Source of the DNA: Clostridia bacterium
GTDB lineage: Bacteria > Bacillota > Clostridia > Christensenellales > Borkfalkiaceae
DNA length: 64,000 nt
Direction: 5' to 3'
Assembly (NCBI GenBank): GCA_017504165.1
Contig: JAFVRR010000003.1
Span: forward strand, 1-64,000
Shown piece by piece: positions 8,215-15,876 of the stretch. A program made the position numbers and the translations under genes. The notes under the pieces are model-generated. The model searched no databases. It was not told the DNA's origin and saw nothing but the letters and a program-made list of their open reading frames with translations. Within the stretch, counting starts at the first letter, position 1. Each line of letters starts with the position of its first letter.

Positions 8215-9474
8215 ATGAGTAAATTAATAATAAACGGCGGAAATAAATTATATGGAGAAATCACTGCGGAAAGCGCTAAAAACGGCTTGTTGCCATTGCT
8301 TTCCGCTTGCATTTTATACGAAGGCAAAGTTACTTTTATAAATTGTCCTAAAATAAAAGATATTTTAGTTATGTTAGAAATCATTAAGTATTTAGGCGGT
8401 AAATACGTTTTTAATAACGAAAACTTAACTGTAGATTGTTCTACACTTCATTCGTACGAACTTCCTTGCGAATTAACTAAAAAAATACGCGCGTCTATTT
8501 TTACGATAGGCGCTATTATTGCGCGCTTTAGAAAGGCTTATTTTTGCATGCCAGGCGGTTGCAGTATTGGTGATAGACCTATAGATATTCATCTTGACGT
8601 ATTTAAAAAACTAGGCGTAGAAGTATGTGGAGATACTATCGTATATTGCCGAGCAGACCGATTAAACGGCGCGGAAATTACTTTAAAGTATAAAAGCGTT
8701 GGCGCTACTATAAACGCCTTGTTGGCGTCTATTACGGCTGACGGTAAAACGATTATTAGAAACGTTGCAAAAGAGCCTGAAATAACTTCACTTATTACGC
8801 TACTTAAAAAATTCGGCGCAAAAATTAACGGCGAAGGCACTTCAACGCTAGTTGTTAACGGTGTTAAAAGACTTAAAAAAGAAAACGTTACGTTTTATCC
8901 TATATCCGATAGAATTGAAGTTGGCACTTACGTTTTAGCACTTCTTTCGACGGGTGGTGAAATTCAAATAAATAACGTTAATTTTATACATAATTTATCT
9001 TTATTTAAAAAAATTCAAAATAACACTTGCAAAATGGTGTATGAAGATGATAAAATATATATAAAATCAAGTGGTGAAGGAAGTGGGTTAGGCGTTGTCA
9101 AAACCGCGCCGTATCCATTCTTTCCAACCGATCTTCAACCTCAAATATCTTCGTACGCTACAACCCTTAAAGGCGAAACGACTATCATTGAAACGGTTTT
9201 TGAAAATAGGCTTAAGCATTTCGACGGGTTAAAGGTAATGGGTGCTAACGTTTTGGTTAAAGGCAATACTGCTAAAATCAAAGGGGTTAATCGATTGACC
9301 GGTGCTAACGTTTGCGCATACGATTTGCGCGGTGGTGCATCAATGGTGATTGCAGGGCTTAAATGTGATGGCGAAACGGTAGTTAGCAACGCGGAAGTTA
9401 TCGATAGGGGTTATTATAACCTAGAAGAGAAGTTGTTAAAACTTGGCGCAAAAATAAAAAGGACGGAATTATGA
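8215..9474 (+). CDS. murA: UDP-GlcNAc 1-carboxyvinyltransferase MurA
   Basis: Catalyses the first committed step of peptidoglycan synthesis, moving enolpyruvate from PEP to UDP-GlcNAc. The 419 residues match the family. K22 in SAKNGLLPLL and the active-site C116 in MPGGCSIGDRP are both present; C116 is the residue targeted by fosfomycin. A C-terminal block reads DLRGGASMVIAGL. The AAAGGG site lies seven bases before the ATG. The stop overlaps the ftsQ start as ATGA. murG, usually between ftsW and this gene, is missing. Confidence 0.95.
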   Translation: MSKLIINGGNKLYGEITAESAKNGLLPLLSACILYEGKVTFINCPKIKDILVMLEIIKYLGGKYVFNNENLTVDCSTLHSYELPCELTKKIRASIFTIGAIIARFRKAYFCMPGGCSIGDRPIDIHLDVFKKLGVEVCGDTIVYCRADRLNGAEITLKYKSVGATINALLASITADGKTIIRNVAKEPEITSLITLLKKFGAKINGEGTSTLVVNGVKRLKKENVTFYPISDRIEVGTYVLALLSTGGEIQINNVNFIHNLSLFKKIQNNTCKMVYEDDKIYIKSSGEGSGLGVVKTAPYPFFPTDLQPQISSYATTLKGETTIIETVFENRLKHFDGLKVMGANVLVKGNTAKIKGVNRLTGANVCAYDLRGGASMVIAGLKCDGETVVSNAEVIDRGYYNLEEKLLKLGAKIKRTEL

Positions 9475-10241
9475 AGTATAAAAAACTACTTATATTTATA
9501 ACTAGTTTAATTTTTGTTACGACGCTCGTATTTTCATCGGTTTTCTTTTTTAAGATTGCCGAAATAGACCTTACCGTTAATTCGGTTATTGGCTCTAATG
9601 AAAATCTTGACGGTGTGCTTTCCTCGCGCCTTGAAAAATATAATGGCAAAAATTTTTTATTCGTTAGCGTTAACGACGTTAAAAAGGAGATGGAAAACGC
9701 GTCTGGTTACGTTAAAGTTAATAGCGTTAAAAAGGTCTTTCCCAACAAACTAGCGGTAGACGTAGAAGAAAGGGTAGAAGTTTTTGCTATAAAACGCCAA
9801 AACGAATATTATATCTTAGACGAAAATTTTAATACCTTAGTTAAAAAGCAAGAAAACGTTAACAACGTAAACGGACTGCCTAATATACTTTTAGATATTT
9901 CTTTATCTGATTATGATGAAGAAACGCTAGTATCTTCAAAAACTCTTTCGTTATACGATGAAAAAACTACTGATACTTTTAACGAAATTAAAGAATTTTT
10001 ATTATTGAGAAGGGAAAATATAGCGTCAATTAAAGTAAACGTTAGAAGTGACGGTATGCTTAATAGATATCTCGTGTTTAATATGACTGAAGGTATGGAA
10101 ATTCAAATTGATAGGTCGAACGTTTTAAGTAAGGACAAGCTAGTTAAGATGTTTGAGTATTACGATTCTTCCGAAAATAAAGGCGATACTACTAAAAGGT
10201 ACGTTACTTTATTAGAGACTGGGGAAATCGTTGTAGTTTAA
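9471..10241 (+). CDS. ftsQ: Cell-division protein FtsQ/DivIB
   Basis: A bitopic membrane protein that bridges early and late divisome components. The 256 residues have a short cytoplasmic start, one membrane helix (about 5-27) and an extracytoplasmic POTRA-like domain including KVNSVKKVFPNKLAVDVEERVEV, though sequence conservation in this family is low. Assignment leans on topology and on the position between murA and ftsA/ftsZ. The start overlaps the murA stop by four bases (ATGA). The C-terminal part has a duplicated acidic stretch and no catalytic motif, as expected. Confidence 0.8.
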   Translation: MKYKKLLIFITSLIFVTTLVFSSVFFFKIAEIDLTVNSVIGSNENLDGVLSSRLEKYNGKNFLFVSVNDVKKEMENASGYVKVNSVKKVFPNKLAVDVEERVEVFAIKRQNEYYILDENFNTLVKKQENVNNVNGLPNILLDISLSDYDEETLVSSKTLSLYDEKTTDTFNEIKEFLLLRRENIASIKVNVRSDGMLNRYLVFNMTEGMEIQIDRSNVLSKDKLVKMFEYYDSSENKGDTTKRYVTLLETGEIVVV

Positions 10242-10252
10242 ATTTTTGTATA

Positions 10253-10281
10253 TTGACATATTATACAATATATTGTATACT
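10253..10281 (+). promoter_or_regulatory. Sigma-A promoter for ftsA-ftsZ
   Basis: TTGACA (10253-10258), a 17-base spacer and TATACT (10276-10281) make a near-consensus promoter upstream of ftsA, with a leader of about 35 bases. Confidence 0.85.
10262..10279 (+). promoter_or_regulatory. Perfect 18-bp palindrome over the ftsA promoter
   Basis: TATACAATA followed by TATTGTATA is a perfect inverted repeat filling the spacer and reaching the -10 box. It is a candidate operator. The same half-sites recur at the spoVG promoter (13101-13114). Confidence 0.5.
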
Positions 10282-10321
10282 ATAAAGGTAAACTTAATTT
10301 TTACTAACTAATGGTAGGGCT

Positions 10322-11461
10322 ATGTTAAAAGATTGTGTTGCGGTACTCAGTATCGGTTCGTCAAATATAAATTTAATAATCGGAGAAAGGGGTGTAAACG
10401 GTACGTTCATTATAAGGTCTAACGTTTCGATGGATTATTACGCCTTTTCAAACGGCGAGTTTTCCGACGTTAAAGAACTTGCAACGATTATTACTAGGCT
10501 TTTAGATAACGTAGCAAAATCTAGCGAGATTGCCGTTGTGGACAAGGTTTTCGTCGGCATTCCTGGCGAGTTTTGTAAAACCATTACCAAAAACTTTAAA
10601 ATAACTTTTAATACCGTAAAAAAAATAAACGTTAAGGCGTTAAACGCTTTATACGATATTGCCTTTGAAGACGTTGATTGCGAATACTCGTTAGCGCATC
10701 GTTCGGCGGTATATTATACCGTTGACGACGTTAAGGTTAGTAGTCCGCTCGGTAAAAAGGGATCTTCACTTGCAGGTAGGCTTTCTTATACTATGGTAAG
10801 CAATAATTTTAAAGAAGTTGTTACCGATATTTTGAAAAAATGCAAGGTTAAAGAAGTAAAGTTTATTTCAGAAGATTACGCTGAAAGTCAATATCTATTT
10901 AAAGGAGATGAAAAGTCCGCTTGTAAAATTGTTATTGACGTTGGTAGCGTAACTACTTCATTTGCCATTTCAGTTGGTGGCGGATTGCTTTATAGTGGCG
11001 CAATTCCGTTAGGTGGTGGAATGATAACGGCGTATTTGTACGACAAGTTTAAATGCGATTATAGCGTAGCGGAATTATTAAAGCGTAAAATAAACTTAGG
11101 TTTAAGGGAAAATCCGCTTGCCGAATATCAAATTATCGGCGAAACGGGTGAAGATTATTCATTCTCTCGCGATACCGCTAACGACGTTGCTAGAATGGTT
11201 CTAGATAGTATTGCGGAAGAGTTTGATAAGGCGTTTTCAAGATGTACGCTTAAAATCCCAAGTGATTCGGACACTTATTTTACAGGTGGTGGAATTTGCT
11301 ATAATAGGGGCGCTGTAGAGTATATTTCTTCTAGAATAGGCGTAATTCCTAGGGTTATTAAACCTTCGTTACCACGCTATAACAAGCCTGAATATTCTGC
11401 AAGGCTTTCATTATTGGATACTGCACTTAACAAGTGTAACGATAAAGTATTTTTTATTTAG
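10322..11461 (+). CDS. ftsA: Cell-division actin homologue FtsA
   Basis: An actin-fold protein that tethers FtsZ filaments to the membrane. The 379 residues start with an actin-type phosphate-1 loop (VAVLSIGSSNINLIIGE). An SHS2-type inserted domain with HRSAVYYTVDD occupies about 80-190, and the second ATP-binding lobe has VIDVGSVTTSFAI and YFTGGG. The recognisable C-terminal amphipathic membrane helix of longer FtsA proteins is not obvious; the protein ends KCNDKVFFI. It directly precedes ftsZ and is transcribed from its own promoter at 10253. The ribosome-binding site is GGTAGGG. SHS2-containing paralogues such as PilM are less likely given the ftsZ neighbour. Confidence 0.85.
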   Translation: MLKDCVAVLSIGSSNINLIIGERGVNGTFIIRSNVSMDYYAFSNGEFSDVKELATIITRLLDNVAKSSEIAVVDKVFVGIPGEFCKTITKNFKITFNTVKKINVKALNALYDIAFEDVDCEYSLAHRSAVYYTVDDVKVSSPLGKKGSSLAGRLSYTMVSNNFKEVVTDILKKCKVKEVKFISEDYAESQYLFKGDEKSACKIVIDVGSVTTSFAISVGGGLLYSGAIPLGGGMITAYLYDKFKCDYSVAELLKRKINLGLRENPLAEYQIIGETGEDYSFSRDTANDVARMVLDSIAEEFDKAFSRCTLKIPSDSDTYFTGGGICYNRGAVEYISSRIGVIPRVIKPSLPRYNKPEYSARLSLLDTALNKCNDKVFFI

Positions 11462-11479
11462 ATAAGGAGTTTTTTACTT

Positions 11480-12721
11480 ATGTACGAAAATGAAACTTTT
11501 GATTTTGAAAATCAAGATAATTTAACTGAAGAAGTAACCGTTAACGAAGGCGTTGATTATGCAAGCGACGTTATGCCCAACGCAGTTCCTAACGTGTGCA
11601 AGATTAAAGTTGTAGGCGTTGGTGGTGGCGGTAATAACGCCATTAATAGAATGCTTGAAGAAGGTGTTGTTGGTGCGGAATTCGTGGCTGTAAACACCGA
11701 TTTGCAAGCCTTAATGATGTCTAAAGCCCCAATTCAAAACCGCATTCAAATCGGCAAGGAAAAAACTCAAGGCTTAGGCGCGGGTTCTTTTCCTGAAATT
11801 GGCGAAAAGGCCGCAGAAGAAAGCAGGGCGGAAATTGAAGAGGCGTTAAGAGGCGTAAACTTATTATTTATTACCGCTGGTATGGGTGGTGGTACTGGTA
11901 CTGGCGCTGCTCCCGTTATTGCAAGAATTGCCAAAGATTTAGGTTGCGTTACCGTTGCAGTTGTAACTAAACCGTTTGCATTTGAAGGTAAAAGAAGGGA
12001 AGAAAACGCTAAACGCGGTATAGCAAACCTTGCTAAATTCGTAGATACTTTAATCGTTATTCCTAACGATAAGATTATTGAATCTCTTGATAAAAACACT
12101 TCAATGGTTGATGCGTTTAAACTTGCAGATAGTAACTTAAAACAAGCAATTTGCGGTATTTCCGATTTAATTACAATTCCAGGTTTAATCAACCTTGACT
12201 TTGCCGACATTAAAACGGTTATTCAAGGCCAAGGTCTTGCTCACATGGGTGTTGGTAGGGCTAAAGGCGAAAATAGAATCGTTGAAGCAATTCGTCAAGC
12301 GGTTACGTCTCCTATGCTTGAAACTACGATTGAGGGCGCTAGAAACATTATTTTAAATATTACGGGCGACCCTAAAATGTCTATTGGTGACGTATATCAA
12401 GCAACTGACCTGGTACACGGCGTGGTAGATTATTCGGCAAATATTATTTGGGGTACTAACACTTCTCCTGATCTTCAAGACGAAGTTGTTATTACGGTAA
12501 TTGCTACGGGTTTTGTCGATGGTATTGAAAAACGTATCGACTCTATTAAAAACGATCGCGCAATGCCTGATATTCAACCTACAAACGTTGCTCCACAAGT
12601 TTCTGAAACACCTAAGGCGGTTGTAGAGGAACAAGCGTCAATCGTCGTTGAAGAAGCTCCTGTTGAAGAGCCTAAAAAAGAAATTCCACCATTCGTTAAA
12701 AAATTGTTTGGTAAAAAATAA
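11480..12721 (+). CDS. ftsZ: Tubulin-like cell-division GTPase FtsZ
   Basis: Forms the Z ring by GTP-dependent polymerisation. The 413 residues contain KVVGVGGGGNNA, the tubulin signature GGGTGTG at 136-142 and the T7-type synergy region NLDFADIKTV. An acidic N-terminal extension of about 38 residues precedes the core. A proline- and glutamate-rich linker ends in the conserved tail PFVKKLFGKK that binds FtsA and other partners. AAGGAG precedes the ATG. A strong hairpin terminator follows at 12740, shared with the convergent spoVG. Confidence 0.97.
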   Translation: MYENETFDFENQDNLTEEVTVNEGVDYASDVMPNAVPNVCKIKVVGVGGGGNNAINRMLEEGVVGAEFVAVNTDLQALMMSKAPIQNRIQIGKEKTQGLGAGSFPEIGEKAAEESRAEIEEALRGVNLLFITAGMGGGTGTGAAPVIARIAKDLGCVTVAVVTKPFAFEGKRREENAKRGIANLAKFVDTLIVIPNDKIIESLDKNTSMVDAFKLADSNLKQAICGISDLITIPGLINLDFADIKTVIQGQGLAHMGVGRAKGENRIVEAIRQAVTSPMLETTIEGARNIILNITGDPKMSIGDVYQATDLVHGVVDYSANIIWGTNTSPDLQDEVVITVIATGFVDGIEKRIDSIKNDRAMPDIQPTNVAPQVSETPKAVVEEQASIVVEEAPVEEPKKEIPPFVKKLFGKK

Positions 12722-12739
12722 AATTTAAGTATAGAAAAA

Positions 12740-12776
12740 GGGCGTACAGTTCAAACTGTACGCCCTAAATTTTTAT
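12740..12776. terminator. Bidirectional terminator between ftsZ and spoVG
   Basis: GGGCGTACAGT (12740-12750), loop TCAA, ACTGTACGCCC (12755-12765), with a T-rich run to the right and an A-rich run to the left. It serves both convergent genes. Confidence 0.9.
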
Positions 12777-12779
12777 TGA

Positions 12780-13049
12780 TTATTCTTGTTTTTCTAATTC
12801 TTCTTTGAAAGCATCTAAAATTATTTTAATAATTTGTTCACGCGTTTCTGTGTTGATTGGGTGAACGATATCTTTGTATTCGCCGTCACTAGTTTTACGG
12901 GAAGGCATTGCAATAAAGTAATCTTCTTGACCTTGAATTACTTTGATGTCGTGGACTACGAAACAATCTTCAATAGTCATGGATGCTACAGCTTTAAGTT
13001 TACTGTCTTCTTTCGCTACTAAACGAACTCTTACGTCTGAAATCTTCAA
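12780..13049 (-). CDS. spoVG: Septation/sporulation regulator SpoVG
   Basis: A small DNA/RNA-binding protein that influences septation at sporulation onset and other genes. The 89 residues match the family throughout ([46 protein letters not shown]). The start is TTG at 13049 with AAGGTGG nine bases upstream (13059-13065 on the complement). It is transcribed toward ftsZ, unlike its neighbours. The promoter is at 13103-13131, and a palindromic leader element lies at 13078-13091. Confidence 0.95.
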   Translation of the reverse strand: MKISDVRVRLVAKEDSKLKAVASMTIEDCFVVHDIKVIQGQEDYFIAMPSRKTSDGEYKDIVHPINTETREQIIKIILDAFKEELEKQE

Positions 13050-13077
13050 TTTTGTTTACCACCTTAATATATTTTTT

Positions 13078-13091
13078 TTCCGATGTCGGAA
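13078..13091 (-). promoter_or_regulatory. Palindrome in the spoVG leader
   Basis: TTCCGA, TG, TCGGAA forms a six-pair inverted repeat between the predicted transcription start and the ribosome-binding site. It could be an RNA hairpin or a protein-binding site. Confidence 0.35.
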
Positions 13092-13100
13092 TTTCTTATT

Positions 13101-13131
13101 ATATTGTACAATATGTTTTTACAAATTTCAA
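13101..13131 (-). promoter_or_regulatory. Sigma-A promoter of spoVG with palindromic -10
   Basis: On the complement, TTGAAA (13126-13131), a 17-base spacer and TACAAT (13103-13108). The -10 lies in the perfect palindrome ATATTGTACAATAT (13101-13114). Confidence 0.75.
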
Positions 13132-13225
13132 TAGGTTTTTTAAAAAAAATTGCAAAAAAATGATAATTTTTTTTAAAAATGGGTCATTTTTATATTTTTT
13201 TGTCAATTTTTATATCGTATTTTCA

Positions 13226-13231
13226 TATAAT
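13226..13231 (+). promoter_or_regulatory. -10 box immediately before murC
   Basis: TATAAT ends five bases before the ATG at 13237. A TTGTCA (13200-13205) is 20 bases away, so the -35 is poor. No ribosome-binding site is visible, so the mRNA may be leaderless. Confidence 0.45.
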
Positions 13232-13236
13232 ATTTT

Positions 13237-14574
13237 ATGTTAATGAAAAATAATTTCAAAATTTATTTTATTGGAGTATGTGGTTCGGGTATGTCTACTC
13301 TTGCAAAATATTTAAAAAAGCGTGGCTTTTGGGTTGCAGGTTCGGACGTGTCTATGGGTGAAAATTATTTAGATTTGATAAGTTGTGGCATAACGGTTTA
13401 TACTAGCCACGATGCTAAAAACGTACGCGATGCAGATATAGTGGTGGTGTCGTCAAGCATATCGTGTAGCAACGCGGAATACCTTGAGGCGCTGAGGTTA
13501 AATAAGGCGATATATAAGCGTGCGGAACTTTTAGGGTTAGTTTTTTCTACTTTTAAAAATACGGTTGGTTATGCGGGAAGTCATGGAAAAACTACTGCCG
13601 TTTGTATGGGTAGCCATATTTTAAAGCGTTCGCTTACTGCTTTTGTTTCGCTTATTGGCGGTAAAGACTTAGATTTAGATAATTTTCAATACAATAACAA
13701 CTCTAAAATTTTGCTTGGAGAAGTTTGCGAGTTTGATAGGAATATTAAATACGTTCATCCGTTGGTTTCCGTTGTGTTAAACGTAGATAACGACCATTTA
13801 AACTCTTATAGCGATATTTTTGACCTAAAAAACGAATTTTATTCATACTTAGATAGGGCTAAATTCAAGATTGTATGTAAAGATGACAAATTTTTAAAAG
13901 AATATACTTCTAATAACGTTATAACGTATTCGATAAAGGAAAAATCTGATTATAAGGCTGAAAACGTTAAAAGTAGTAACGGAAAATACTCTTTTACTTG
14001 TAAACTTAAAAATGGTAATAGTATTGAAGTAAATTTAAACGTCTATGGTAAGCATAATATATATAACGCTTTAGCAAATATTGCGGTTTTCGATAGCGTT
14101 TTTAAGTTGGACGCTGAAATTATTAAATCAGGATTAGAGAGTTTTAATGGGGTAGTTAGGAGATTTGAATATTTAGGTAGTGTGAACGATATTAATTTTT
14201 ATGCCGATTATTGTCATCATCCTACTGAAATTAAAGAAAGTTTAAAGGTTTATAAAGAAACCGTTAAAGATGATTACGTTATAATTTTTCAGCCACATAC
14301 CTATTCAAGAACAAAATTATTGTTTGACGACTTTATAAGCGTATTTAAAAATGAAAACGTAGTTATATATAAAACTTACCCATCAAGAGAAAAAAAGATG
14401 TTAAACGGGGATGGTAAAAGGTTAGCGAAAGCGTTAAAATGCCCGTACATTAAAAATGAAAAAATATTCAAAAAAGCAGTTGCTAAGGGAAAATATGCAA
14501 AAAATTATATTTTACTAGGCGCTGGTAATTTGTATGATATAGCAAATAGTATTGTAAAAAACGGTTTAGTGTAA
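13237..14574 (+). CDS. murC: UDP-MurNAc:L-alanine ligase MurC
   Basis: Adds L-alanine to UDP-MurNAc in the cytoplasm. The 445 residues start with the nucleotide fold IYFIGVCGSGMSTLAKYL. The ATP loop GSHGKTT is at 114-120, NVDNDHLNSY forms the central block, and the C-terminal domain has CHHPTEIKESL and FQPHTYSRT. ADYCHHP replaces the more usual DDYGHHP. Two ATG codons, at 13237 and 13243, lie right after a TATAAT box with no Shine-Dalgarno site, so either could be the start. It is separated from the main Mur cluster by spoVG, in its own transcription unit. Confidence 0.92.
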   Translation: MLMKNNFKIYFIGVCGSGMSTLAKYLKKRGFWVAGSDVSMGENYLDLISCGITVYTSHDAKNVRDADIVVVSSSISCSNAEYLEALRLNKAIYKRAELLGLVFSTFKNTVGYAGSHGKTTAVCMGSHILKRSLTAFVSLIGGKDLDLDNFQYNNNSKILLGEVCEFDRNIKYVHPLVSVVLNVDNDHLNSYSDIFDLKNEFYSYLDRAKFKIVCKDDKFLKEYTSNNVITYSIKEKSDYKAENVKSSNGKYSFTCKLKNGNSIEVNLNVYGKHNIYNALANIAVFDSVFKLDAEIIKSGLESFNGVVRRFEYLGSVNDINFYADYCHHPTEIKESLKVYKETVKDDYVIIFQPHTYSRTKLLFDDFISVFKNENVVIYKTYPSREKKMLNGDGKRLAKALKCPYIKNEKIFKKAVAKGKYAKNYILLGAGNLYDIANSIVKNGLV

Positions 14575-14592
14575 CTAAGCCGTTTTTATATT
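14558..14592 (+). terminator. Terminator of murC
   Basis: AAAACGGTTTAG (14558-14569), a five-base loop, CTAAGCCGTTTT (14575-14586), then T-rich sequence. It overlaps the murC stop codon. Confidence 0.8.
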
Positions 14593-14674
14593 TGTTTTAA
14601 AGTCTGTTTTGCTTAAACGTTTTGGCGTTTAATTTTATATTTTTTTACTCTTCATTTTAGTTAATTTATTCTTA

Positions 14675-14696
14675 AAAGTGGAATATAGTGCAAAAA
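14675..14696 (+). promoter_or_regulatory. Tandem AGTG element upstream of the sugar operon
   Basis: AAAAGTGGAA followed by TATAGTGCAA gives AGTG cores ten bases apart. The 15-mer AATATAGTGCAAAAA is identical at 49339-49353, before the GH36 gene. It lies 17 bases upstream of the -35 and is a candidate activator site. Confidence 0.5.
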
Positions 14697-14713
14697 AAGA
14701 ATACTTTTATGTA

Positions 14714-14742
14714 TTGAATTTTATTAAATTATATGTTAGAAT
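14714..14742 (+). promoter_or_regulatory. Sigma-A promoter of the six-gene sugar operon
   Basis: TTGAAT (14714-14719), a 17-base spacer and TAGAAT (14737-14742). Confidence 0.7.
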
Positions 14743-14778
14743 TATATTATCTTAATCTATATAAAGGAGATAAAGCCA

Positions 14779-15789
14779 ATGAATACTAATCGTAAAATTT
14801 ATATTGCAGGTAATATTTTAGTTGACATTGTTAAAAATATCGATTCTTATCCAAAAATCGGTATGCTTTCTCATATTAATGAAATTTCACTCGCCGTAGG
14901 CGGTTGTGTACCTAACGTTGCAATTAATTTAGCGAAAATTGATAAAAATATTCCAATTTCTGCTCTCGGTATGGTTGGTAATGACGATAACGGTAAATTC
15001 GTATTGTCAAAACTTAATGAAAACGGCGTAAATACCGATTTAGTTCTCACTTCAAGCGAGCCTACCGGTTTTAGCGACGTTATGAGTGTTGAAGGCGGTG
15101 AACGTACTTTCTTCTTTAAAAAAGGAACTAACGGCGTTTTTGCGCCTAGCAATATCGATATTTCTAAATTGGACTGTGATATTTTCCATATCGGATATAT
15201 TTTATTATTAGATAAGTTCGATGAAAACGATGAAGTTTACGGCACTAAAATGGCTAAACTTTTAAAAGAAGTTCAAGAAAAGGGCATTAAAACTTCGATT
15301 GACGTCGTTAGCGATAATACCGCAGACTACGGTAAGAAAATTCTTCCTGCGTTAAAGTATTCTAACTATGCAATTATTAACGAAATTGAATGTTGCAATA
15401 TCTTTAAACTCAACGCTTATGATAGCGACGGCAAGTTGAATAAAGATAACGTAAAACTTGCTATGCAAAAAATGAAAGACGCGGGCGTTAAAGATAAAAT
15501 TATTATTCACTGTAAAGAAACTTCTTTCGCTCTTGACGTTAAAACGGACAAGTTTACCGAAGTTCATTCCTTAAAAATTCCATCAAGCATGATAAAGGGT
15601 AGCGTTGGCGCGGGCGATTCTTTCTGTGCGGGCTCTTTATATGGTATTTATCATGGTTTAACTGATGAAGATATTTTAAAATTTGCTTCCGCCGCTGCTG
15701 CGTGCAATTTATTTGAGGCTAACTCAATTGACGGTATGAAGTCTAATGAAGAAATTAGTGAAATGGCTAACAATTGGGAAAGACTTTAA
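14779..15789 (+). CDS. PfkB-family carbohydrate kinase
   Basis: Transfers phosphate from ATP to a sugar or sugar derivative. The 336 residues show the ribokinase-type N-terminus (IYIAGNILVDIV), the substrate glycines AVGGCVPNVAINLAK (about 39-53) and the C-terminal anion-hole motif GAGD (277-280), where D280 is the catalytic base. The substrate cannot be read off; fructose, a ketohexose or a ketopentose would fit the isomerases downstream. AAAGGAG precedes the ATG. It leads a six-gene operon with its own promoter and tandem upstream element. Confidence 0.88.
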   Translation: MNTNRKIYIAGNILVDIVKNIDSYPKIGMLSHINEISLAVGGCVPNVAINLAKIDKNIPISALGMVGNDDNGKFVLSKLNENGVNTDLVLTSSEPTGFSDVMSVEGGERTFFFKKGTNGVFAPSNIDISKLDCDIFHIGYILLLDKFDENDEVYGTKMAKLLKEVQEKGIKTSIDVVSDNTADYGKKILPALKYSNYAIINEIECCNIFKLNAYDSDGKLNKDNVKLAMQKMKDAGVKDKIIIHCKETSFALDVKTDKFTEVHSLKIPSSMIKGSVGAGDSFCAGSLYGIYHGLTDEDILKFASAAAACNLFEANSIDGMKSNEEISEMANNWERL

Positions 15790-15876
15790 AACTTTAGGTT
15801 AATTTTATTTAGCATTGCTAAATATTTAATAAATAATTATAAAATCTTTAATTTTATTCAAGGAGGATAAAAAGTA

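Noticed and set aside
11767-12210. 147-codon open frame antisense to ftsZ
   Set aside because: A shadow of a strongly conserved gene, with no independent promoter or motif.
13200-13231. TTGTCA and TATAAT before murC as a full promoter
   Set aside because: The 20-base spacer is too long for sigma-A; only the -10 was kept.
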